The notes below the pieces were generated by a model that made no database searches, was not told the DNA's origin, and saw nothing but the letters and a program-made list of their open reading frames with translations. A stretch of DNA of 5,052 nucleotides from the NCBI GenBank assembly GCA_002383665.1, contig DFZI01000102.1, positions 1 through 5,052 of the forward strand. The letters are read 5' to 3'. Position 1 is the stretch's first letter. The number at the start of each line of letters is the position of its first letter. Source of the DNA: Dehalococcoidia bacterium UBA4060. Its GTDB lineage: Bacteria; Chloroflexota; Dehalococcoidia; GIF9; UBA5629. A program made the position numbers and the translations under genes. Shown here one piece after another: positions 1 to 4,742 of this stretch.

Positions 1-131
1 ATATCTTCGTTGCGTGAAAATATGATGACGCTCGCCCCCTTAGCGGCAAGGAGCCGGGCTGTTGCCAAGCCAATGCCACTTGATCCTCCCGTGATATATG
101 CCAGCCTTCCCTTGAAATCAGTGACCTTCAT
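1..131 (-). CDS. Short-chain dehydrogenase/reductase, N-terminal part (runs off left edge)
   Basis: NAD(P)(H)-dependent oxidoreductase of the SDR superfamily. Only the first 43 residues lie in the window. They show the first Rossmann beta strand followed by the glycine-rich cofactor loop TGGSSGIG at residues 14-21 (family pattern TGxxxGxG), then a helix and a second strand ending in SRNED at 39-43. A basic residue straight after the second strand (Arg40) usually goes with NADP(H) preference. The catalytic Ser/Tyr/Lys residues would lie outside the window, so the substrate cannot be named. The FKG-LAYITGGSSGIG opening recalls 3-ketosphinganine-reductase-like SDRs, but that is only an impression. 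The ATG at 131-129 is the natural start for an SDR, with four to ten residues before the first strand. I see no good Shine-Dalgarno site upstream. The gene is on the same strand as the CoA-ligase gene, 205 bases downstream of it. Confidence 0.9.
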   Translation of the reverse strand, partial: MKVTDFKGRLAYITGGSSGIGLATARLLAAKGASVIIFSRNED

Positions 132-272
132 ATGACATTCGATCGAAATTCATTAGAGCAATAATATCTCTATTTTACAGCATTTTCCATGTACAAATTC
201 TACCAGGATGATGCCTCACCACCCTTTGGATAGATTTTCATTTTAGACTGTGATGGGGTAGAAGAAGCTGAT

Positions 273-289
273 AAAAGCGAGATTCCCGC
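273..289 (-). terminator. Weak intrinsic-terminator-like hairpin after the CoA-ligase gene
   Basis: Read on the minus strand, GCGGG (289-285) and CTCGC (281-277) pair into a five-base-pair stem with one G-U pair and a three-base AAT loop, followed directly by TTTT (276-273). It lies about 48 bases past the stop codon of the CoA-ligase gene and before the SDR gene, so it may separate the two transcripts. The stem is short and the U tract brief, so termination would be partial at best. Confidence 0.3.
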
Positions 290-336
290 AGAGAAAACTA
301 TTGGAGCACGATCCATCCATACTGGTAAGTTAATTA

Positions 337-1785
337 TCATCTAATCACAGTACGCTCGTGGTGCTCATAAAAATCTATGTATCTTGAGATAGCGCGGGCC
401 GCCCGGCCGATAGAAGGATATACCGGCAAACCAAGTGCCACAAATTTTGCTCTTACTTCATCCTGTAAGATGTGTGACTTAGGGTCCTCAGAATAATGCA
501 ACACTATTGCCAAGGGTTTCTCCAAACTTCCTGCCAGCCTGTTCACAGACTCAACGAAAGCATAAAGCGGTACACTTCTGCTGATCATAGCCCATATATC
601 AAATCCAAAATGTAATATTATTATGTCAATGTGCTGGGAGGCAGCGATAGCCCTTACAGCGGTTGCCATATCGTCGACATTCCTGAAAGGTGGAGAATCT
701 ACCGGGTTACGGAAAAAGCTGCCGGCTTCCGTGCCATATATCTCACGGAGCCTTTTTCTGACTTCTACCGGCAGCATCGGTAGCCGCAGTCCAGCATTAC
801 TAATATCATCAGCAGCCTGCACACCAACACCACCACCCGTACCAATTACAACGACATTCCTTCCTTTGGGAACAGGTAATTTTGAGAATGTAACAACTGC
901 ATCGGCCAACTCATCCATACCGTTTACCTGCATTGCACCAGTCTGCTTGAGAAAAGCATGCCAGATCCCCGATTCGCCAGCTATTGCGCTGGTGTGAGAC
1001 GCGGCAGTCCTTGCCCCGGTTTCAGTATTTCCTACCTTGTTTACAATCACGGGCTTGGATTCTAATGTCCTGGCAAGTACCTTCCGTAGCCGTCCGCCGT
1101 CCTTTACACCCTCAACATACATGGCGATCAATTCCGTGTCGGGGTCATCAGCCATTATTTCAAGGTAATCGGCCTCGTCTATATCAGCTGCGTTGCCATA
1201 GCTTACCACCTTGCTGAAAAACACGCCTCTCTCCACGCATTGCCTGATAAAATAAATAGCGTTTCCTCCGCTCTGGGATATTAGACCAAGGGGGCCACAC
1301 TGCTTAGGGAAAGGTTTCTGATCCGAAAATTCCGCAGCGAAAGTCATGCCTGATGACGGACAATATATACCCATACAGTTGGGGCCAATTAACCTAACAC
1401 CGCCTTTACGGGCTATGGCCAGTATCTCGCTTTCCAGATGCTTACCTATCTCGTCCTCGATCTCACTATAACCAGATGTGAAAAGATGTATCGCCTTTAC
1501 TCTTTTTTCTACGCAGTCACTGATCAACTGGGGTGTAAGCCTGGCAGGGATAGCAGACACCACATAATCAACCGGGCCTTCGATATCTTTAACATTCTTA
1601 TATATTTTCTTACCATATATCTCGCCGCCAGCAGGATGCAAAGGATAGATCGCTCCCTTGAACCCGCTATCCTGCAAAGCCCTTACAAAGCCCTGCGCCA
1701 GGTTAGGATGGCTAATATCTGGCGAGGCGCCTGCTAGGGCAATCGATCTCGGATTGAATAGAAAATTGAGATTAGGTTTGGTCAT
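337..1785 (-). CDS. CoA-binding/CoA-ligase protein, alpha-subunit type of ADP-forming acyl-CoA synthetase
   Basis: The protein has 482 residues and resembles the alpha part of ADP-forming acetyl/acyl-CoA synthetases, which interconvert acyl-CoA + ADP + Pi with acid + CoA + ATP through a phosphohistidine. A CoA-binding Rossmann domain spans about residues 7-145, with NPRSIALAGAS near the start and GPNCMG at 134-139. The succinyl-CoA-ligase-like part follows, with SQSGG at 170-174 and AASHTSAIAG at 261-270, whose His264 matches the family's phosphorylated histidine. A second ligase-like domain begins near TGGGVG (316-321) and carries NPVD (360-363). The length fits a stand-alone alpha subunit. 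The ATP-grasp beta domain, needed for nucleotide chemistry, is absent here, so the partner must be elsewhere or the protein has another role. An ATG 19 codons upstream (1842) is in frame, but the start at 1785 has a strong Shine-Dalgarno site and begins where family homology does. The stop is a tandem TGA TAA. The acyl substrate is unknown. Confidence 0.88.
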   Translation of the reverse strand: MTKPNLNFLFNPRSIALAGASPDISHPNLAQGFVRALQDSGFKGAIYPLHPAGGEIYGKKIYKNVKDIEGPVDYVVSAIPARLTPQLISDCVEKRVKAIHLFTSGYSEIEDEIGKHLESEILAIARKGGVRLIGPNCMGIYCPSSGMTFAAEFSDQKPFPKQCGPLGLISQSGGNAIYFIRQCVERGVFFSKVVSYGNAADIDEADYLEIMADDPDTELIAMYVEGVKDGGRLRKVLARTLESKPVIVNKVGNTETGARTAASHTSAIAGESGIWHAFLKQTGAMQVNGMDELADAVVTFSKLPVPKGRNVVVIGTGGGVGVQAADDISNAGLRLPMLPVEVRKRLREIYGTEAGSFFRNPVDSPPFRNVDDMATAVRAIAASQHIDIIILHFGFDIWAMISRSVPLYAFVESVNRLAGSLEKPLAIVLHYSEDPKSHILQDEVRAKFVALGLPVYPSIGRAARAISRYIDFYEHHERTVIR

Positions 1786-1789
1786 ATTT

Positions 1790-1796
1790 CCCTCCC
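1790..1796 (-). promoter_or_regulatory. Ribosome binding site that fixes the CoA-ligase start
   Basis: GGGAGGG on the minus strand lies four bases before the ATG at 1785-1783. It is the best Shine-Dalgarno match in the window and decides for the 482-residue form over the longer 501-residue reading frame. Confidence 0.8.
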
Positions 1797-1822
1797 GTGG
1801 ATTCAAAGCTGTGAATTCGCTG

Positions 1823-1852
1823 ATTCTATAACTGTTTGACACTGAATTTCAA
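1823..1852 (-). promoter_or_regulatory. Sigma-70-type promoter of the CoA-ligase gene
   Basis: On the minus strand, TTGAAA (1852-1847) and TAGAAT (1828-1823) are separated by 18 bases, each matching five of six consensus positions. Transcription would start near 1816 and leave a leader of about 30 bases that contains the GGGAGGG ribosome binding site. The alternative upstream ATG at 1842 lies inside this promoter, which further argues against it as the start. Confidence 0.6.
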
Positions 1853-1854
1853 AC
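1834..1854. repeat. Inverted repeat in the divergent promoter region
   Basis: GTTTGA (1834-1839) and TCAAAC (1849-1854) form a six-base inverted repeat around a nine-base spacer. A direct repeat, AACTGT, also occurs at 1830-1835 and 1852-1857, 22 bases (about two helical turns) apart. The repeat covers the -35 element of the CoA-ligase promoter, so it could be an operator. Six-base arms can arise by chance, and no regulator gene is adjacent. Confidence 0.3.
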
Positions 1855-1869
1855 TGTGTAGCTATGGCA

Positions 1870-1899
1870 TTGATACCTTTCCAACCATTGCCGTATACT
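1870..1899 (+). promoter_or_regulatory. Sigma-70-type promoter of trmO, predicted to give a leaderless mRNA
   Basis: TTGATA (1870-1875) and TATACT (1894-1899) are 18 bases apart. The -10 element ends six bases before the ATG at 1906, so the expected transcription start coincides with the start codon. No Shine-Dalgarno site precedes this ATG, in contrast to the CoA-ligase and PAS genes. Confidence 0.6.
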
Positions 1900-1905
1900 T
1901 TAAAC

Positions 1906-2352
1906 ATGCGCCTTTCCATAAGGGTCATTGGACGGGTTGAAAACAATCTTACCAAACGAGAATGTGTTGATGCTGAGCGTTTAATTTCTCGCATTATTGT
2001 CGACCCGGACTATCGTGATGCTTTAGATGGCATCGATAGCTTTTCTCATTTAACTATCATATTCTGGTTAGACCGCATGAGCCCACGGGAACGCCGCATA
2101 CTCAAGGTTCATCCACGTGGTAATACTGAGATACCACTGACCGGGGTCTTTGCCACACACAGCCCTGCCCGACCTAATCCTATTGCCGTAACAACAGTTG
2201 AACTCATAAAAAGAGATGATAATATATTGATTGTAAGGGGGTTGGATGCACTGAGTGGTACGCCTGTCATAGACATTAAAGGCTACTTTCCTCCTGGTAT
2301 ACCTGAATCAAATCTAAGGCTGCCAGAGTGGGGCGAAAATAGACATTTATAA
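1906..2352 (+). CDS. trmO: TrmO/TsaA-like tRNA (t6A37) N6-methyltransferase
   Basis: The TrmO family (UPF0066, TsaA-like beta-barrel fold) uses S-adenosylmethionine to methylate N6 of threonylcarbamoyladenosine 37 in certain tRNAs, giving m6t6A in E. coli tRNA-Thr. The 148-residue protein shows family blocks in order: IRVIGRVEN at the N-terminus, FSHLTIIFWLDR (46-57), HPRG (69-72), GVFATHSPARPNPIA (80-94) and LDALSGTPVIDIK (113-125). The usual FATRSP has His85 in place of Arg. It lacks the C-terminal domain of the 235-residue E. coli protein and corresponds to the compact single-domain form. The start at 1906 was preferred to an in-frame ATG at 1864. The family homology begins immediately after it, the 14 extra residues look non-native, and the promoter would start transcription at 1906. 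It is divergent from the CoA-ligase gene, and the tRNA-Gly promoter begins six bases after its TAA stop. The family is clear; the exact substrate is inferred. Confidence 0.88.
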   Translation: MRLSIRVIGRVENNLTKRECVDAERLISRIIVDPDYRDALDGIDSFSHLTIIFWLDRMSPRERRILKVHPRGNTEIPLTGVFATHSPARPNPIAVTTVELIKRDDNILIVRGLDALSGTPVIDIKGYFPPGIPESNLRLPEWGENRHL

Positions 2353-2357
2353 TCAAC

Positions 2358-2387
2358 TTGACATATCAACAGAATTAAATCTAATAT
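2358..2387 (+). promoter_or_regulatory. Promoter of the tRNA-Gly gene
   Basis: A perfect TTGACA (2358-2363) is followed after 18 bases by TAATAT (2382-2387). The start site would be near 2394, three bases before the mature tRNA, so little or no 5' leader would need trimming. It sits directly after the trmO stop codon. Confidence 0.65.
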
Positions 2388-2396
2388 AACTTCGAT

Positions 2397-2471
2397 GCGG
2401 GTGTAACTCAGCGGCAGAGTGTTTGCTTCCCAAGCAAAACGTCGAGGGTTCGAATCCCTTCACCCGCTCCA
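2397..2471 (+). tRNA. tRNA-Gly, anticodon CCC
   Basis: A full cloverleaf can be folded. The acceptor stem pairs GCGGGTG (2397-2403) with CACCCGC (2461-2467). The D stem is ACTC/GAGT and the anticodon stem TTTGC/GCAAA. The seven-base loop TTCCCAA has anticodon CCC at 2429-2431, reading GGG. The T arm is GAGGG-TTCGAAT-CCCTT. The discriminator is T2468 (U73, normal for bacterial tRNA-Gly) and CCA is encoded at 2469-2471. A short T run follows the CCA. Confidence 0.97.
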
Positions 2472-2532
2472 TTTTTAGCCTATTTAGATTCATGCTCGAT
2501 CTTACCCGTTTTGCGAGGGCATATATCTTAAG

Positions 2533-2826
2533 TTGTTAAATTATCTGCGTAATAATGAGACGCTCATCATCCTAAGCCTGAATAGTATGTTTATGATGAT
2601 GGGAGCTGGGCTTATCGGTCCAATATTACCGCTTTTTGCCCGAGAATTCGGCCTCAATATCACAATGATCGGTGTAGTTATAGCCATGTTTGCTGCGGCA
2701 CGTACGATCATGGATATCCCAGCAGGAAGGATTTCAGATATATTCGGGAGACGGTCCACTCTGATAGCAGGACCTTTAGTACTGGCTGCTGGTTCAATCG
2801 GTCGTGGCCTGGCCACTAATGCCTGA
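2533..2826 (+). CDS. MFS transporter, N-terminal segment before the in-frame TGA
   Basis: If TGA is read as stop, this segment makes a 97-residue product with helices 1-3 (roughly residues 10-33, 42-62 and 76-95) and the first GRISDIFGRR loop. On its own it could not transport. It begins with TTG at 2533. A -10-like TATATCTT (2522-2529) just upstream could give a very short or absent leader, but no convincing -35 accompanies it. Confidence 0.6.
   Translation: MLNYLRNNETLIILSLNSMFMMMGAGLIGPILPLFAREFGLNITMIGVVIAMFAAARTIMDIPAGRISDIFGRRSTLIAGPLVLAAGSIGRGLATNA
2824..2826 (+). other. In-frame TGA at a usual tryptophan position of the transporter
   Basis: The codon lies between ATNA and KLIIFRILQGAGSG in an otherwise unbroken frame. 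The base after it is A. All six tryptophans of the transporter's second half and trmO are TGG, and no other real gene here contains an internal TGA, so a genome-wide TGA=Trp code is not supported. Two short palindromes flank it: GTGGC-CTG-GCCAC (2804-2816) and AAAATT-GAT-AATTTT (2826-2840). Confidence 0.8.
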
Positions 2827-2829
2827 AAA

Positions 2830-3753
2830 TTGATAATTTTTCGTATACTGCAGGGTGCTGGTTCGGGTCTTTTCACCATCGCCGGTATAGTCATGCTGGC
2901 AGATATCAGCACTGTAGCTAATCGAGGATCAAATATGAGCATTTTTCAGGGTTGCCTGTGGGCAGGTGTTGGCCTGGGACCATTGCTGGGTGGGTTCATC
3001 GGACAATATATTGGTCTGCGAGCAGTATTTTACGCCTATGCAATAATCGCACTCCTCTCTGCACTATGGACATTTATACGGTTGCCGGAGACAAAGTCAT
3101 CATGCACATCGGTGCATAGTGCTCTGAAAGAACAATCCGAACATAACTCCTCATTATTAAAACATGTTAAAAATCTACTTCTGAATTTTAATTTTGTACT
3201 TATCTGCATTGTATCACTCTCCCTGTTTATGCTGAACAGCGGTTGCCGAAATCAGATTCTGCCCCTCATAGCAAACGAAAGGCTTGGGCTGAGTGCCAGT
3301 GATATAGGGATTGCCCTCTCAGTCTTAATGGGTACTAACGTGCTTTTTATATTTATCAGCGGGAAAATTTCAGATATGATCGGCAGGAAGCCGCTTATTA
3401 CTCCCGGTCTTATCCTGGTAGCGGCTGGTACCCTGCTGATCACCTTCAGTCAAAGCTACTGGCTCCTTATTCTAAGCTGCGTATTAATGGGAAGTGGCAT
3501 CGGTTTTGCAGGATCCATATCGGGTGCTTATGTAGCCGATATGCTTACAAATGAGAATCAGAGCATGGGACTGAGTATATTCCGTGCTTTAAGCGATGTA
3601 GGCCTTATGATAGGCCCTATACTACTGGGATGGCTATCAGATATCGAGGGATATGAATTCTCACTTTATATCAGCGCAGTCATACTGGTTACAGTTGCAC
3701 TCGTTTTTCAAATCTTTGCCAGGGAGCACCCAACTTTTACCAGAAAGGCCTGA
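2830..3753 (+). CDS. MFS transporter, C-terminal segment after the in-frame TGA
   Basis: This segment has 307 residues if restarted at the TTG at 2830, only one codon after the TGA, and carries helices 4-12. It contains the motif RILQGAGSG at residues 5-13, the helix-5 glycine/proline motif, a hydrophilic central loop (about 86-115) and the second-half loop motif GKISDMIGRK at 178-187. There is no Shine-Dalgarno site before 2830, so independent initiation is doubtful, although stop-start coupling over this distance is possible. It ends in TGA, 31 bases before the convergent PAS gene's stop codon. Confidence 0.65.
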   Translation: MIIFRILQGAGSGLFTIAGIVMLADISTVANRGSNMSIFQGCLWAGVGLGPLLGGFIGQYIGLRAVFYAYAIIALLSALWTFIRLPETKSSCTSVHSALKEQSEHNSSLLKHVKNLLLNFNFVLICIVSLSLFMLNSGCRNQILPLIANERLGLSASDIGIALSVLMGTNVLFIFISGKISDMIGRKPLITPGLILVAAGTLLITFSQSYWLLILSCVLMGSGIGFAGSISGAYVADMLTNENQSMGLSIFRALSDVGLMIGPILLGWLSDIEGYEFSLYISAVILVTVALVFQIFAREHPTFTRKA

Positions 3754-3784
3754 TTTCAAAGTCTGTCTCCGGTTAAGGAATGAG

Positions 3785-4261
3785 TTATCTGATTGGTCTG
3801 ATCCACATCTTGAATAGCGGCTGGTTATCAGGTATATTCTCATCATTATACCAGCGGATGGTTGATGTCAGCATACAGTAAATCTCGCTACCATCCTTCC
3901 TCTGCAGCTTGATCTTATGATCAACCACGTAACCCCTATCGTCCAGCAGCTTAAGGAACTGGATGCCATCCATAGCATTTACACATAGATCAATTATGTT
4001 CAGGCCGAAAAACTCTTCTATTGTATATCCCGATATATCCAGCAACGCTTGGTTACCATCGATCATGGACCCCTGACGCGTGCAGATTGCGATACCCTCC
4101 TGCACCCTCTTTAGGGAAGAATGTTTCTCATCTTTTCCAGTAGCCTTTGCATGAGTCAGTTTGATTCGCTTTGCTTCCACTCCTTCTAATTCTATAATAT
4201 GGTTTCTCAACGCAAAGATATCCTGCAATGTCTTTGTATCAGCCTTAATTATGGTACTCAT
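3785..4261 (-). CDS. Stand-alone PAS-domain protein
   Basis: This is a 158-residue soluble protein. Residues 1-47 are charged and helical, likely a coiled-coil or linker. A single PAS domain occupies about 48-155, with EGIAICTRQGSMIDGNQALLDISGY (in part: EGIAICT at 55-61, Asn70, GYT at 78-80), IEEFFGLNI (81-89) and the strand pair near HKIKLQRKDGSEIYC (115-129). PAS domains sense small ligands, redox state or light, or mediate dimerisation. Here no kinase, cyclase, DNA-binding or other output domain is attached, so it would have to act through a partner that is not visible in the window. No haem- or flavin-type residue can be assigned with confidence. The start is supported by AGGGG at 4274-4270, eight bases before the ATG. 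It is convergent with the transporter gene; I see no clear terminator in the 31 bases between them. Confidence 0.85.
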   Translation of the reverse strand: MSTIIKADTKTLQDIFALRNHIIELEGVEAKRIKLTHAKATGKDEKHSSLKRVQEGIAICTRQGSMIDGNQALLDISGYTIEEFFGLNIIDLCVNAMDGIQFLKLLDDRGYVVDHKIKLQRKDGSEIYCMLTSTIRWYNDENIPDNQPLFKMWIRPIR

Positions 4262-4269
4262 GTGTTTTA

Positions 4270-4274
4270 CCCCT
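4270..4274 (-). promoter_or_regulatory. Ribosome binding site of the PAS gene
   Basis: AGGGG on the minus strand sits eight bases before the ATG at 4261-4259, a normal spacing, and supports that start. Confidence 0.6.
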
Positions 4275-4382
4275 ATAATAAGCGCTACCAGTTTGGCATA
4301 TTATCGTCTTTACGTTAATCAGCATAATACGCATTTAGCGATGTAACTATCACCTGTTGGCACCTTTTTAGGTAGTACTTTA

Positions 4383-4398
4383 TATCCATTGATGGATA
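4383..4398. repeat. Palindrome upstream of the PAS gene
   Basis: TATCCAT (4383-4389) and ATGGATA (4392-4398) form a perfect seven-base inverted repeat with a TG centre. It stands about 120 bases upstream of the PAS start codon and 136 bases before tRNA-Lys, in the non-coding stretch 4262-4533. It resembles a dimeric repressor site in size and lacks a T run, so it is not a terminator. Apart from this, the stretch holds no gene I would defend. Confidence 0.3.
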
Positions 4399-4533
4399 GC
4401 ATGTATTATTACCTGGAAAATGGACTGTACTGTTAGTTAAGCGGGGACGAAACAAAATGACAGGAAATTGCCCCGGCAGACGTGATTATGATAAACTTTT
4501 CAGTTGGCTTGCAGTATTACAGGCCATCGGTAC

Positions 4534-4609
4534 GGGCCGTTAGCTCAGTTGGCAGAGCAACTGACTTTTAATCAGTGGGTCACAGGTTCGATTCCTGTAC
4601 GGCCTACCA
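4534..4609 (+). tRNA. tRNA-Lys, anticodon TTT
   Basis: A complete cloverleaf can be folded. The acceptor stem pairs GGGCCGT (4534-4540) with ACGGCCT (4599-4605), with a G-U wobble at the outermost pair 1-72. The D stem is GCTC/GAGC with an AGTTGGCA loop. The anticodon stem is ACTGA/TCAGT around loop CTTTTAA, with anticodon TTT at 4567-4569. The variable loop is GGGTC and the T arm ACAGG-TTCGATT-CCTGT. The discriminator is A4606 and the encoded CCA is 4607-4609. A TATTAC about 15 bases upstream could be its -10 element, but no good -35 is present. Confidence 0.97.
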
Positions 4610-4664
4610 GTATTTATTTACATTTAGTGCCGCAATATTCATACCCATCCTAACATCGTAATGT

Positions 4665-4689
4665 CAAGTTACCGTAAGTTGCCAACTTG
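4665..4689. repeat. Short nested inverted repeats between tRNA-Lys and the right-edge gene
   Basis: AAGTTG (4676-4681) and CAACTT (4683-4688) form an almost perfect palindrome around one base, while CAAGTT (4665-4670) can alternatively pair with AACTTG (4684-4689). The site lies between the convergent tRNA-Lys and right-edge genes. No T run follows on either strand, so a terminator role is weak. Confidence 0.2.
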
Positions 4690-4742
4690 GAGACTATAAA
4701 AGGCGTAAGATTGGTCTGTAGCAGGCAGCGGTTCTCATTGAT

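Larger units (their letters stand above)
2533..3753 (+). pseudogene. MFS transporter gene, full length but interrupted by one in-frame TGA
   Basis: This is a major facilitator superfamily secondary transporter of the inner membrane, probably a drug/metabolite exporter type. The reading frame is continuous for 406 codons, normal for a 12-helix MFS protein, except for TGA at codon 98 (2824-2826). Family motifs flank it correctly: loop 2-3 motif GRISDIFGRR at 65-74, the helix-4 motif RILQGAGSG directly after the TGA, GVGLGPLLGG in helix 5 (145-154), and the second-half copy GKISDMIGRK at 277-286. In related proteins the residue 6 positions before the helix-4 Arg is commonly Trp, so TGA probably replaces TGG. 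No other lesion is visible. Options are a recent nonsense mutation, a sequence error, readthrough, or two polypeptides. The start is a TTG without a Shine-Dalgarno site, 61 bases after tRNA-Gly; no upstream in-frame ATG exists before the TAG at 2485. The substrate is unknown. Confidence 0.85.

Noticed and set aside
240..345. Plus-strand open stretch of about 30 codons between the SDR and CoA-ligase genes
   Set aside because: It has no ATG, GTG or TTG start in a sensible place and no homology that I recognise; no gene is called in 132-336.
623..1737. Three plus-strand open frames (623-997, 984-1217, 1438-1737) opposite the CoA-ligase gene
   Set aside because: They are antisense shadows of a clearly homologous gene; their translations show no recognisable domain and no ribosome binding sites.
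1786..1842. Longer 501-residue form of the CoA-ligase protein starting at 1842
   Set aside because: It would start within its own promoter, lacks a Shine-Dalgarno site, and the internal ATG at 1785 has GGGAGGG at the right place.
2824..2880. Selenocysteine insertion at the TGA
   Set aside because: The position is normally Trp rather than Cys, MFS transporters are not known selenoproteins, and the downstream AT-only stem with a three-base loop does not resemble a bacterial SECIS.
4457..4543. Small plus-strand ORF of 28 codons with a GGGGA nine bases upstream
   Set aside because: Its stop lies inside tRNA-Lys (TAG at 4541-4543), and it has no clear promoter or recognisable sequence; chance is the simpler explanation.
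4638..4667. Minus-strand TTGACA (4667-4662) with TATGAA 18 bases on, pointing back into tRNA-Lys
   Set aside because: It would drive only an antisense transcript across tRNA-Lys, and the -10 is poor; treated as coincidental.
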